A DNA stretch of 64,000 nt from Actinomycetota bacterium (GTDB lineage Bacteria; Actinomycetota; Humimicrobiia; Hakubellales; JAMDDV01). The stretch lies in NCBI GenBank assembly GCA_023488455.1, contig JAMDDV010000025.1, forward strand, positions 1 to 64,000, written 5' to 3'. Shown here in pieces: positions 34,666-43,902 of this stretch; position 1 is the first letter of the stretch; every line of letters begins with the position of its first letter. The position numbers and the translations under genes were made by a program. The notes beneath the pieces are model-generated. The model saw only the letters and a program-made list of their open reading frames with translations. It was not told the DNA's origin and made no database searches.

Positions 34666-35808
34666 TTGAAGATCCTTGTTGCCCCTGACAAGTTCAAGGG
34701 GAGCCTTAGTGCCAAACAGGTCGCATCAGCGATAAAAAGAGGCATAATCCGTGCGATGCCCGATGCTATTGTTGAGGTTTGCCCCATGGCGGATGGAGGT
34801 GAAGGCATGGCGGAAGCACTGCTGGATTCGCTTGGTGGTGAGCGCAGGGAAGTGATAGTCACAGGGCCAATGGGAGAGAAAGTTAATGCTGAATACGGAA
34901 TTCTACCGGGAGGCATCGCTGTAATTGAGATGTCTGCTGCAGCCGGGTTGTGGATGGTGCCTGTGGAGAAAAGAAATCCTATGCTGGCCACAACTTATGG
35001 GGTTGGTGAATTAATAAAAGATGCCCTTTCCAAAAACATCAGAAGGATAATAATTGGGATAGGCGGCAGCGCTACGAACGACGGTGGGACAGGTATGGCA
35101 AAAGCGCTTGGAGTGAGGTTTATGGATGACCACGGTGAGGAGCTGGGGATTGGCGGACAGATTCTCACCAGGATCAGGAAGATAGATATGCATGGGCTTG
35201 ATTTACGCACGAGAAAAGTTGAGATACTGGCGGCATGTGATGTAACCAACCCGCTGTACGGAGAGAAAGGTGCAGCCTATGTATATGCGCCGCAAAAAGG
35301 AGCAGACTCGCAGATGGTCAGGGAACTGGACGATGGATTGCGCAATTTTGCTCAAGTCATCAAAAATGACCTGGATGTGGATGTCGCAGAGATTCCTGGT
35401 GCTGGTGCTGCTGGCGGAATTGGTGCAGGACTGGTTGCCTTTCTTGGTGCAAGGCTTATCCCGGGTGTTGAGATAGTGGCTGAGACGGTCGGCCTCAGGG
35501 AAAAGATGGGGGGAGCTGATATGGTAGTGACGGCTGAGGGAAGGATCGACAGCCAGACGCTTTCCGGTAAGGTCCCTTTTGGGGTTGCCATAATAGCCAA
35601 GGATCTGGGGATACCCGTGATCGCTTTTGCGGGCAGCGTGAAAGAGGATGCCTATTCCTTACATGACAGCGGTATTGTTTCAATGTTTTCAATTTCAGAT
35701 GGGCCTATTTCGCTTGATGAATCAATGAGAAAAGCTGAAGAATTACTGGGAAGAAGTGCGGAAGAGGTTTTCAGGTTGATGAATCTGAAACTGTCGGCGA
35801 AAAGATGA
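34666..35808 (+). CDS. glxK: Glycerate kinase (GlxK family)
   Basis: 380 residues starting at TTG 34666. The N-terminus (MKILVAPDKFKGSLSAKQVASAIKRGI) and the segments EVCPMADGGEGMAEALLDSLGG, IIIGIGGSATNDGGTGMAKALGVRF, and GAGAAGGIGAGLVAFLGARLIPGVEIV are diagnostic of class I glycerate kinases. It phosphorylates D-glycerate, usually at the 2-position, linking sugar-acid breakdown to glycolysis. The stop overlaps the next start by four bases. Confidence 0.9.
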   Translation: MKILVAPDKFKGSLSAKQVASAIKRGIIRAMPDAIVEVCPMADGGEGMAEALLDSLGGERREVIVTGPMGEKVNAEYGILPGGIAVIEMSAAAGLWMVPVEKRNPMLATTYGVGELIKDALSKNIRRIIIGIGGSATNDGGTGMAKALGVRFMDDHGEELGIGGQILTRIRKIDMHGLDLRTRKVEILAACDVTNPLYGEKGAAYVYAPQKGADSQMVRELDDGLRNFAQVIKNDLDVDVAEIPGAGAAGGIGAGLVAFLGARLIPGVEIVAETVGLREKMGGADMVVTAEGRIDSQTLSGKVPFGVAIIAKDLGIPVIAFAGSVKEDAYSLHDSGIVSMFSISDGPISLDESMRKAEELLGRSAEEVFRLMNLKLSAKR

Positions 35809-36662
35809 AGATCAAGATCCTTGGTTCGGGTGGTACCTTCTCAATTCCAAGGGCATGCTGCAGCTGTTCGGTATGTGTGGAAGCCAGGCAGAAGGGTGTC
35901 CCCTATGCGCGCGGTGGTCCATCTGTCTTTTTGGAGGATGTGAGACTGGTAATAGACACGCCGGATGATCTCAACCAGCTTATTAACCGCGAGGGCATCA
36001 TGCAGATCGACGGCATAATGTTCACTCACTGGCATGGAGATCATACATATGGGATCAGAATCATAGAGCGCATCGGACGTGACATCATAAATTCGAGATA
36101 TTTCCCCACTAATGTATATATAACTGATGATCTTTACAATGATCTTAGTAATATGGATATGTGCTTTAAATTTTACGAGAACCTGGGCCTTGTAAATCCC
36201 ATAAGGCTGGAGAATGGAGAAGTTTTTAGATTAGGTAATATCGACATAACTCCTATAAAGTTGAAGCCAGCAAGGTTTGGTGAAATAAATTTCTATGAGC
36301 GGTCGATATATGCTTATATATTTGAAGAGCCAGGGAAACGAGTGCTCTTCTGTCCGGATCATATGACGCAGCTGCCAGTGGAGGATATCGAGCCTGACTT
36401 CGATGTGTCTTTTTTTGAATGCGGATATTTTGAGGATTTTGGTAATGGTGAGCTTTTGCCGGAAGATCACTGGCTTCGCTGGAGGCTTTTGCCGTTTGAT
36501 AGACAACTGGAGTTGATTGACGAGTTGGAGTCGAAGATGACGGTAATCTGCCATCTTGAGGATGTCTGGGGAAGGAATTATGATGATTACCTCAAGCTAG
36601 GGGAACAAAATAAGGATAAAAATATCATCTTCGCGGTGGATGGCATGATTGTTGAGATATAA
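35805..36662 (+). CDS. MBL-fold metallo-hydrolase
   Basis: 285 residues. The metal motif HWHGDHTYGIR (HxHxDH type) sits at about residue 72, with LFCPDHMTQLP and ICHLEDVWG as later metal-site elements. An N-terminal CCSCSVCVEARQKG Cys cluster resembles the zinc site in PhnP/ribonuclease Z-like phosphodiesterases. A phosphodiesterase role in the cytosol is likely, but the substrate is unknown. It overlaps glxK by four bases and touches the glycosyltransferase start by one base. Confidence 0.8.
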   Translation: MKIKILGSGGTFSIPRACCSCSVCVEARQKGVPYARGGPSVFLEDVRLVIDTPDDLNQLINREGIMQIDGIMFTHWHGDHTYGIRIIERIGRDIINSRYFPTNVYITDDLYNDLSNMDMCFKFYENLGLVNPIRLENGEVFRLGNIDITPIKLKPARFGEINFYERSIYAYIFEEPGKRVLFCPDHMTQLPVEDIEPDFDVSFFECGYFEDFGNGELLPEDHWLRWRLLPFDRQLELIDELESKMTVICHLEDVWGRNYDDYLKLGEQNKDKNIIFAVDGMIVEI

Positions 36663-37813
36663 TGAAGATTGGCATTTTTACAAATAATTACAAGCCGCTC
36701 ATATCAGGAATCACGACCTCGATCTCACTTTCGATGGCTGAGCTGAGGAAAAATGGACACGAGGTTTTCATCTTTGCTCCTGATTACCCTGATTACATTG
36801 ATGATGATCCATGTATTTTCCGCTACCCTTCGATCTCAACCTATCTTCATCCAAACTTCAGGATACCTATCTCCTTCTCACCGCAGGTTGACAGGAAGAT
36901 AAAAGATATAGGAATTGAGATAGTTCATTCACAGCACCCTTTTGCCCTGGGTCCCCACGGATATCATCTGGGAAGGCGATCAGGGATTCCGATTGTGTTT
37001 ACTTATAATTCAATTTACGAAAACTTTTCGCACAATGTTCCGCTGCCAAAGCCGATAGTTGACTGGTACTCGATCAATCAGAGCATAAATTTTTCGAATA
37101 AGTGCGATCTCGTCATAGTCCCCACTCAAGCGGTCGCTGATTTGATAAAGATGCGAGGAGTTAAAAAGCCAGTTAAGGTCATTTCCAGCGGGATAGATTT
37201 TTCGTATATAGAAAGAGCTGATCCAAAACGTGTTCTGGAAAAATATCCGCAACTAACAGGCAAAAATATCTTGCTTTATATAGGCAGGACATCTGCAGAA
37301 AAAGGGGTCGACTTTTTAGTCAGAGTTTTTTCAAAAGTTGCAGAGAAGAAGGACGATGTATATTTCTTAGTAGTAGGCTCTCCGGAGACGGCAGAGATAC
37401 CGAAGATGGTAATTGAGCTTGGTTTAACTGACAGGGTTATCATGGCTGATGACGTCTCCTATGAAGAGGTCTTTGATTATTACTTGGCAGCGGACATTTT
37501 CATTTTTGCCTCATATGGTGAAACCCAGGGTCTTGTGCTCACGGAATCTCTCAGCACAGGTCTGCCGATAGTTGCGGTGAAAGCGATTGGCGTAAATGAA
37601 GTGATTGATGATAACATCACTGGAATTCTGGTTAACAGAGACGAAGACCTGATGATGGACAGGATAATTTACTTGTTGGATAATCCCAATGAACTTAAAC
37701 GACTTTCGCAAAACGCATCCGTAAAGGCAAGAAAGTATTCAATTCAGGATATGACTATCGAACTGGAAAAAATCTATGAGGAGCTACTTAGAAAGTATGC
37801 GAGGAATAAATGA
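36662..37813 (+). CDS. Glycosyltransferase family 4
   Basis: 383 residues with the GT-B fold. The N-terminal acceptor domain starts MKIGIFTNNYKPLISGITTSISLSMAELRKNGHEVFIFAPDYP; the donor domain has LLYIGRTSAEKGVDFLVRVFSKVAEK and the EX7E element (FASYGETQGLVLTESLSTGLPIVAVKA). The sequence resembles transferases that add glucose or mannose to diacylglycerol or phosphatidylinositol; the acceptor here is not certain. Being soluble with amphipathic patches, it probably works at the inner membrane face. It overlaps the next gene by four bases. Confidence 0.85.
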   Translation: MKIGIFTNNYKPLISGITTSISLSMAELRKNGHEVFIFAPDYPDYIDDDPCIFRYPSISTYLHPNFRIPISFSPQVDRKIKDIGIEIVHSQHPFALGPHGYHLGRRSGIPIVFTYNSIYENFSHNVPLPKPIVDWYSINQSINFSNKCDLVIVPTQAVADLIKMRGVKKPVKVISSGIDFSYIERADPKRVLEKYPQLTGKNILLYIGRTSAEKGVDFLVRVFSKVAEKKDDVYFLVVGSPETAEIPKMVIELGLTDRVIMADDVSYEEVFDYYLAADIFIFASYGETQGLVLTESLSTGLPIVAVKAIGVNEVIDDNITGILVNRDEDLMMDRIIYLLDNPNELKRLSQNASVKARKYSIQDMTIELEKIYEELLRKYARNK

Positions 37814-39471
37814 GCACGATACTGGTAATCGGCGGCAATGCGGCAGGTGCGAGCGCAGCTACCAAGGCAAGAAGAACAGATGAAGATGCCGAGATAATCA
37901 TGCTTGAAAAGGGTTCCTATGTTTCATATGCGAACTGCGGGATACCGTACAGCCTTGGCGGTGTCGTTCATGGGATCGAACCACTTCTTGTGACTTCAAA
38001 ACAGAGGTTTGAGGCGAGATTCAAAATAGATGTCAGGGTTTTACATGAAGCGTTGTCCATTGATCGTGCCAGAAAGGTAGTCACGATCAGGGATATAGCA
38101 AAGAATCAGGTATATGAAAAGGGCTACGATAAACTTGTTATCGCCGTGGGAAGCACTCCTCTGAAACCCAGGATACCTGGCTTGGATCTTGTAAATGTTT
38201 TCACGCTTACGACCATAGAGGATCTGGAGGCTATTAGTGATTATATTTTGCGCAATATTGTTAATCGGGTAACCGTGGTTGGAGCTGGCTACATAGGCAT
38301 CGAAGCGATCGAAGCTTTCCACAAATTGAAGAAACGGATAACCCTGATCGAGATGAAGAAACAGATACTCCCGCTAATAGACCCAGAGATAGCTGTGAAG
38401 CCTTGGGAACATCTGATTGCTAATGGGGTCGACGTGCTTCTGGGTAGAAGCGTGGTTTCAGTAGAAGGTAATGGCAGGGCTGATTTAATTCGGCTTGACG
38501 ATGGGAATCTGATTGAAACAGATCTTGTGCTTTTGGCGATAGGGGTGAAGCCCGATCTGAGGCTTGTAGAGGGAACCGGTATTGAGGTGAACAAAGGAGT
38601 AATAGTTGATGAATACATGAGGACCAGCGATCCTGATGTATTTGCATGTGGTGATGTTGCTGAAAGCATGTATTATCCGACGGGTGAAAGGATGCTGATT
38701 CCTTTAGGAGGGCCTGCCAACAAACAGGGGCGAGTGGCTGGTGCAAATGCAGCAGGTGCCAGTATGAAATACAGGGGGGCACTGAGAAGCGCAATTATGA
38801 GGGTAATCGATATGACGGTTGCCCATACTGGCTTAACAGAAAGGGAAGCCAGGGAAAGAGAGCTACCTTACGAGGCGGTATATCTGAATTCACCTTCACA
38901 CGCTTCGTATTATCCAGGCGCAAAACCCATTGTGACAAAGATCTTATTTGATAAAAATGACGGAAGGCTTATAGGTGCTCAGGTCGTTGGATATGACGGT
39001 GTCGATAAAAGAACGGATGTATTTGCCACGGCAATATATGCTGGACTGAGCGTATTTGACCTTGAAAATCTGGATCTGTGTTACGCACCTCAGTACTCAT
39101 CGGCAAAGGATGCTGAGGTCATAATAGGGTTTATCGCATCAAATATCGTGCGAGGAGAAGTTAATAACATAACACCTGCAGCGTTGTTGGAAAGAATTAG
39201 TAGGAACGAGGATCTACAGATCATAGACGTAAGGACCGAAAAGGAATACAAAAACGGATATATTGGAAATGCGATCAACACTCCAATAGACTCACTGCGG
39301 TATAATCTGGATAAGGTGAAGAGGGATAAGCCAACGGTTGTTTACTGTTCTGAGGGTTACAGGTCATATCATGCCTATAAGATCTTAAAGCACTACGGAG
39401 TTGGGGATATAGCTAATCTGACGGGTGGTTACAGTGTCTTCGAGCTCGTCAGAAAATCAACTGCTGACTAA
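37810..39471 (+). CDS. CoA-disulfide reductase fused to rhodanese (CoADR-RHD)
   Basis: 553 residues. The FAD/NAD(P)H oxidoreductase part has VIGGNAAGASAATKARR, the redox Cys43 in SYANCGIP, TVVGAGYIGIEAIEAF for the nicotinamide nucleotide, and PDVFACGDVAES for FAD. The C-terminal 110 residues are a rhodanese domain with active Cys513 (VVYCSEGYRSYHAY). Such fusions reduce CoA disulfide, CoA persulfide or polysulfide. It ends the overlapping run that begins at 33030. A separate, diverged copy of its rhodanese tail lies at 56443-56685. Confidence 0.92.
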   Translation: MSTILVIGGNAAGASAATKARRTDEDAEIIMLEKGSYVSYANCGIPYSLGGVVHGIEPLLVTSKQRFEARFKIDVRVLHEALSIDRARKVVTIRDIAKNQVYEKGYDKLVIAVGSTPLKPRIPGLDLVNVFTLTTIEDLEAISDYILRNIVNRVTVVGAGYIGIEAIEAFHKLKKRITLIEMKKQILPLIDPEIAVKPWEHLIANGVDVLLGRSVVSVEGNGRADLIRLDDGNLIETDLVLLAIGVKPDLRLVEGTGIEVNKGVIVDEYMRTSDPDVFACGDVAESMYYPTGERMLIPLGGPANKQGRVAGANAAGASMKYRGALRSAIMRVIDMTVAHTGLTEREARERELPYEAVYLNSPSHASYYPGAKPIVTKILFDKNDGRLIGAQVVGYDGVDKRTDVFATAIYAGLSVFDLENLDLCYAPQYSSAKDAEVIIGFIASNIVRGEVNNITPAALLERISRNEDLQIIDVRTEKEYKNGYIGNAINTPIDSLRYNLDKVKRDKPTVVYCSEGYRSYHAYKILKHYGVGDIANLTGGYSVFELVRKSTAD

Positions 39472-39534
39472 ATATAAGTATGCTTATTCCAGTATATTGG
39501 ATAAAGTTCCAAAATTTTGTAAAAAGGAGAGCCA

Positions 39535-40656
39535 GTGACAACAGTTAAGATGTATGGCAACTCAGAGGTCGATGAAAAAATTGTCAAATTAAGAACTCTT
39601 ATTAAACAACGAAAACTTGGTGGAATACTAATCACCCGGCAGCATAACTTTGCCTGGATTACAGGTGGAAGAAAGAACCAAGTCTTGAATAGTTTTGATG
39701 ATAGTCTGTGTGGTGTGCTTGTAACCGAATCAGATGTATATTTTTTAGCAAGCCAGAGTGATTTTAGACGGGTGTTGGAAGAAGAGTTAAAGGATTTGAA
39801 GTTTGAAGAAGTTTTATACGACTGGTATGGTAATGGAATAGCACCTGAGGTTTTGAAAAGAGTGGATGGTGTTGTTGGTATTGATTCATATGTTAATGGA
39901 ATAGCAGACCAGAGGATAATAGAGGCAGATCTTTCAGATTTAAGGAGTACGCTTTCTTCATATGAGATCGAGCGAATCAAATCGTTTAGCCTTAAATGCT
40001 CTGAAATCATAACGGAAGTTGCAATGTCAACCAAACAAGGTGAAAGCGAACTTAAAGTTGCATCGGAAATCGCACAAAGGTATTGGGAGTTTGGGATAGC
40101 TCCATCAGTGCTAATGGTAGGAAGCGATGATCGTCTCTTCAAATATAGACATCCAGTAGCCACCCAAAAAAAGATAGATAAGTATTTTATGATAGCCTTA
40201 GTTGCTGAGAAATTTGGTCTCAACGTTTCAATAAGCAGGCTAATACATTTTGGGAAACCAGACGAAGATTTATTAAAAAGACAAAAGGCGATAGAGAATG
40301 TGTTTGCTTATCTAATATCGCTATCAAAACCTGGGATTTCTTTCGGAGATATATTTGAAAAAATGTCCATATTTTATGAGTCTCTTGGGTTCAAGGATGA
40401 GTGGAAATATCACCTGCAGGGTGGCACCATTGCATACAAACCCCGCGAGGCGCTTGTCGTAATGGACTCAAAGTGTGAATTTAGGGAAAATCAGCTTGCC
40501 GGTTGGAACCCAACTATAACTGGGGTCAAAGCAGAAGATGTTTATTTAATTAAGAAGGATGGAGGAGAAATCATATCCTTCGACAATCGATGGCCTCATT
40601 ACGAGGTTGAAGTAAATGGATTTAAGCTGATTAGGCCGGACTTTCTAATTCTATAA
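39535..40656 (+). CDS. M24 family (creatinase/Xaa-Pro peptidase-like) protein
   Basis: 373 residues from GTG 39535 behind AAAAGGAGAG. The N-terminal creatinase-like domain (IVKLRTLIKQRKLGGILITRQHNFAWITGG) is followed by a pita-bread fold domain. The metal ligands of true aminopeptidase P are largely not seen: the D-x-G and HxxG patterns are absent, while only GTIAYKPRE and the final AGWNPTITGVKAEDVYLI are recognisable. It is probably a non-peptidase member. Its position beside the GntR/UTRA regulator suggests a link to the sugar regulon. A broken relative lies at 58209. Confidence 0.75.
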   Translation: MTTVKMYGNSEVDEKIVKLRTLIKQRKLGGILITRQHNFAWITGGRKNQVLNSFDDSLCGVLVTESDVYFLASQSDFRRVLEEELKDLKFEEVLYDWYGNGIAPEVLKRVDGVVGIDSYVNGIADQRIIEADLSDLRSTLSSYEIERIKSFSLKCSEIITEVAMSTKQGESELKVASEIAQRYWEFGIAPSVLMVGSDDRLFKYRHPVATQKKIDKYFMIALVAEKFGLNVSISRLIHFGKPDEDLLKRQKAIENVFAYLISLSKPGISFGDIFEKMSIFYESLGFKDEWKYHLQGGTIAYKPREALVVMDSKCEFRENQLAGWNPTITGVKAEDVYLIKKDGGEIISFDNRWPHYEVEVNGFKLIRPDFLIL

Positions 40657-40754
40657 AAACTGGAATGATGTTGGGATTCAGAAATTTCTAAGTGACTGGG
40701 CAAAAGCACCAACAAAATAGAAAATAAAAAGGTATAAGGTTTTGTAAAACTTTT

Positions 40755-41489
40755 CTATTCACCTAGACGCACATGGAATCTTGATCTTGAACCAATAAAT
40801 TTTGCATATGCCCATTCGACCGGAGTGCTGTCTGAAAGATATGATATTACTTCAACGTACATTATCGGAGAACCTTCTGGTAATTTAAGTATTTCAGCAT
40901 CTTCCTTGCTAGCAATAGTAGCTTCAAAATACCTATCTGCTTTAACAATCTTTAGGTTATATTTAGCGTAAATTGTTTTATGAAAAGATTCTTTGGAGAA
41001 GTCTATATTGATGATATCAGGAAAAAATTTAAGTGGTGATAATAATTTTGTTAACGCAAGAGGCTCCCCCTTTATTAGGATTAATCTTTCAAGATTGAAT
41101 AATTTACTCTTATTCTTTATATGTAGTTTTAGGGCCATGGTATCATCTGACGTTATAACATTCTGTTTCAGAACTACGGTTTCATGACCTAATCCTCTTT
41201 TTTCCATTCCCCATGTCAGGCTTGTTAAATCTTCTGCTAACCATTGATTTATTTTGCTTGATGATACATAAGTACCTTTTCCTCTGACTCTATATAAGTA
41301 ACCCTCTATGATCAGATCAGATATTGCTTGTCTAACGGTTGTTCTGCTGATGTTAAAATTCTCAATGTAATATTGCTCTGATGGTATTCTTTTCCCTGCT
41401 TTTAATTCTCCCGAATTAATTTTGCTTATAATTATCTCTTTTAATTGATGGTACAAGGGTACGGGTACATCTTTAAGAAGATCTATCAT
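40755..41489 (-). CDS. GntR family regulator, HutC type with UTRA domain
   Basis: 244 residues. Residues 1-75 are the GntR winged helix (VPVPLYHQLKEIIISKINSGELKAGKRIPSEQYYIENFNISRTTVRQAISDLIIEGYLYRVRGKGTYVSS). The remaining UTRA domain (LFNLERLILIKGEPLALTKLLSPLKF; ILKLPEGSPIMYVEVISYLSDSTPVEWAYAKFIGSRSRFHV) binds a small sugar-like effector. It is divergent from the large regulon at 41817-56444 and the 327-base space between them holds a promoter with operator-like repeats. It is the obvious local regulator. Confidence 0.9.
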   Translation of the reverse strand: MIDLLKDVPVPLYHQLKEIIISKINSGELKAGKRIPSEQYYIENFNISRTTVRQAISDLIIEGYLYRVRGKGTYVSSSKINQWLAEDLTSLTWGMEKRGLGHETVVLKQNVITSDDTMALKLHIKNKSKLFNLERLILIKGEPLALTKLLSPLKFFPDIINIDFSKESFHKTIYAKYNLKIVKADRYFEATIASKEDAEILKLPEGSPIMYVEVISYLSDSTPVEWAYAKFIGSRSRFHVRLGE

Positions 41490-41702
41490 ACCTTTTCTCC
41501 GACTTCAGTTTTAGTTTCAAATAAATATAGAACATATTGTTAATAATTCAAGTTGGCAATCTATAAGGATTATTTAATTTAATTATTAAAATTAGTAATG
41601 TTTTTCAATTTTTGCCCTTTAGTGTATTTTTTTGCTTAGTCCTTTAAACCTTTAAGGCAACAATTTAATATCCAAAAAGTGCTGTAATATCTGTAAATAC
41701 CA

Positions 41703-41764
41703 TTGACAAGTAATATTATTGGTATATACTACTCAATAGTGACATCACTACATCATGATATCAC
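41703..41764 (+). promoter_or_regulatory. Promoter and operator-like repeats before the sugar-acid regulon
   Basis: TTGACA (41703-41708), 16 bases, TATACT (41725-41730). Just downstream are GTGACATCAC (41739-41748; GTGA/TCAC inverted repeat) and the overlapping palindromes ATCATGAT and TGATATCA (41752-41763). Such repeats at the start region fit repression by the divergent GntR/UTRA protein. The rest of the 41490-41816 gap is AT-rich with no gene seen. Confidence 0.55.
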
Positions 41765-41816
41765 GATAGTTATTAATTAGGAATGATTTTTGGTATTTAT
41801 TCTGGAGATGAAAGCA

Positions 41817-43886
41817 ATGTGGGACGGTAAATTAAAAGTGAAAGGGGATTCAGTGCTATCAGCAGAAAAAAAGGTTGAAATGTATAGAAACATGGTCAGA
41901 ATCAGAAAATTTGAGGAATCTCTTATAGATTTAGCAAACAAAGATGTATTTATGGGTTATGTACATTTATATATAGGTGAAGAGGCAATAGCTGTGGGGG
42001 CGTGTGCCAATCTGAATAAAGATGACTATGTTGTAAGTACGCATAGAGGCCATGGTCATTGCATAGCAAAAGGCGCTGATTTTAAAAAGATGATGGCGGA
42101 AATATTAGGGAAAAAAGATGGATACTGCCATGGTAAAGGTGGCTCAATGCATGTGTCAGCAATTGACCTCGGTATCGTGGGTGCAGAGGGTATAACTGCT
42201 GCTGGAATTCCGGTTGGAGTTGGTGCAGCACTAACAGCAAAATTAAACAAAAAGGGACAGATGGCAATTGCATTCTTTGGAGATGGTGCTACTAACACCG
42301 GGGTATTTCATGAATCTTTAAATCTCGCGGCTGTATGGAAGTTGCCAATTGTTTTTATTATTGAAAATAATGGTTATGGGTTGGGAACCGCAATTGAAAA
42401 AGTAACAACAATAAAGAATCTGTCTATTAGGGCAAAATCCTATAATCTCCCCGGAGTTACCATTGATGGAAACGATATTGATCTTGTTTATAACACTGTG
42501 AAACGAGCAGCAAAAAGAGCACGCGATGGCAATGGGCCAACATTAATTGAATGTATAACCTTCAGGTGGCGAGGGCATCATGAACTTGAGACGCGTGAAA
42601 CTTATCTTCAATATACAACTCAGGAAAAGATCGATTACTGGATGAAAAAAGATCCCATAAAAAATTATAGAGATAAATTGATCTGTGAGGAAATCAACAA
42701 AGATTTACTTGATGATATTGATAGATCGGTTGAGAGGGAGATCACGGAGGCAATTGAATTTGCAATGAAGTCACCGGATCCAGATGCCGAGGAGAAGTAT
42801 GCTGATCATTTTGTTATTTCAGAAGATAAATCTATTCACAATGATGAACCGAAAGATAAGGGTAGTAGGATTTTGGATTATCGGGAAGCAATACGCGAGG
42901 CAATATCTCAGGAAATGGAGAGAGATGAAAGGGTAATAATAATTGGAGAAGAAGTTGGTTGGCGAGGGGGTACATTTTTCTGCGTGAAAGGTTTGATTGA
43001 TAAATTTGACAGCGAAAGGGTTAGAGAAACACCCATTTCTGAAGCAGCTTTCACAGGAGCAGCAGTTGGTGCTGCGATAACAGGCAAGAGACCAATTGTT
43101 GAGATAATGTTTCAGGATTTCATTACTCGTGGTTGGGATGAGATCGTCAATACTGCAGCCAAGTCTATTTACATGAGTGGCGGACGGAAAAAGCTGCCTT
43201 TGGTAATCAGGGCTCCGGGTGGCTCACGTTATCCTCTTAAGAATCGCAGTGAGGGGCCACAACATTCACAGCATTTTGAATCAATGTTTATGCATTTACC
43301 TGGTCTAAAAGTTACATGTGCTGCTACTCCATATGATGTTAAGGGGTTAATGATAACTGCAATTAGGGACGACAACCCAGTGATATTCTGTGAAAACAAG
43401 GTTCTTTATTACGGCAAAGATTTGGAGCATCTTTATCCAACTTTATTAGAATCAGTGCCAGAAGAGCCATATACAATACCTTTCGGCAAAGCCAGGGTTC
43501 ACAGATCAGGATCAGATGTAACGGTGGTCGCCATTTTGTCTATGCTGCATAAAGCATTAAGGGCTGCCAGGGAGCTCGAAGAAGAGGGTATTGATGTGGA
43601 AGTAATAGATCCCAGAACACTAGTTCCTCTGGATGAAGAAGTAATCATTAAATCAGTACAGAAAACAGGAAGATTAGTAGTTGCTGTTGAGGCTACCAGA
43701 CGCTGTAGCGTGGCCTCTGAATTATCAGCAATGGTCGCAGAAAAGGCTTTTCAATATCTCAAAGCTCCAATTAAAAGAGTTGCTGTCGATGATATATTGG
43801 TTCCTTTTTCTACCACGTTACTCAAGGAGACGCTTCCAGGAGAAAGGGAGATTAAGGTGGCTGTTAAATCACTTTTAAACGGATAA
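41817..43886 (+). CDS. Fused 2-oxoacid dehydrogenase E1 (alpha-beta), thiamine diphosphate dependent
   Basis: 689 residues. ATG 41817 lies nine bases after GGAG; earlier in-frame starts lack a site. The first half is an E1 alpha domain (YRNMVRIRKFEESLIDLANKDVFMGYVHLYIGEEAIAVGA; TPP motif GDGATNTGVFHESLNLAAVWKLPIVFIIENNGYG). The second half is an E1 beta domain (REAIREAISQEMERDERVIIIGEEVGWRGGTF; PISEAAFTGAAVGAAITGKRPIVEIMFQDF). It resembles branched-chain, acetoin or pyruvate dehydrogenase E1 chains fused in one polypeptide. No E2 or E3 gene is adjacent. It leads the regulon. Substrate unknown. Confidence 0.88.
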   Translation: MWDGKLKVKGDSVLSAEKKVEMYRNMVRIRKFEESLIDLANKDVFMGYVHLYIGEEAIAVGACANLNKDDYVVSTHRGHGHCIAKGADFKKMMAEILGKKDGYCHGKGGSMHVSAIDLGIVGAEGITAAGIPVGVGAALTAKLNKKGQMAIAFFGDGATNTGVFHESLNLAAVWKLPIVFIIENNGYGLGTAIEKVTTIKNLSIRAKSYNLPGVTIDGNDIDLVYNTVKRAAKRARDGNGPTLIECITFRWRGHHELETRETYLQYTTQEKIDYWMKKDPIKNYRDKLICEEINKDLLDDIDRSVEREITEAIEFAMKSPDPDAEEKYADHFVISEDKSIHNDEPKDKGSRILDYREAIREAISQEMERDERVIIIGEEVGWRGGTFFCVKGLIDKFDSERVRETPISEAAFTGAAVGAAITGKRPIVEIMFQDFITRGWDEIVNTAAKSIYMSGGRKKLPLVIRAPGGSRYPLKNRSEGPQHSQHFESMFMHLPGLKVTCAATPYDVKGLMITAIRDDNPVIFCENKVLYYGKDLEHLYPTLLESVPEEPYTIPFGKARVHRSGSDVTVVAILSMLHKALRAARELEEEGIDVEVIDPRTLVPLDEEVIIKSVQKTGRLVVAVEATRRCSVASELSAMVAEKAFQYLKAPIKRVAVDDILVPFSTTLLKETLPGEREIKVAVKSLLNG

Positions 43887-43902
43887 AAATTTAGGAGATA
43901 GG

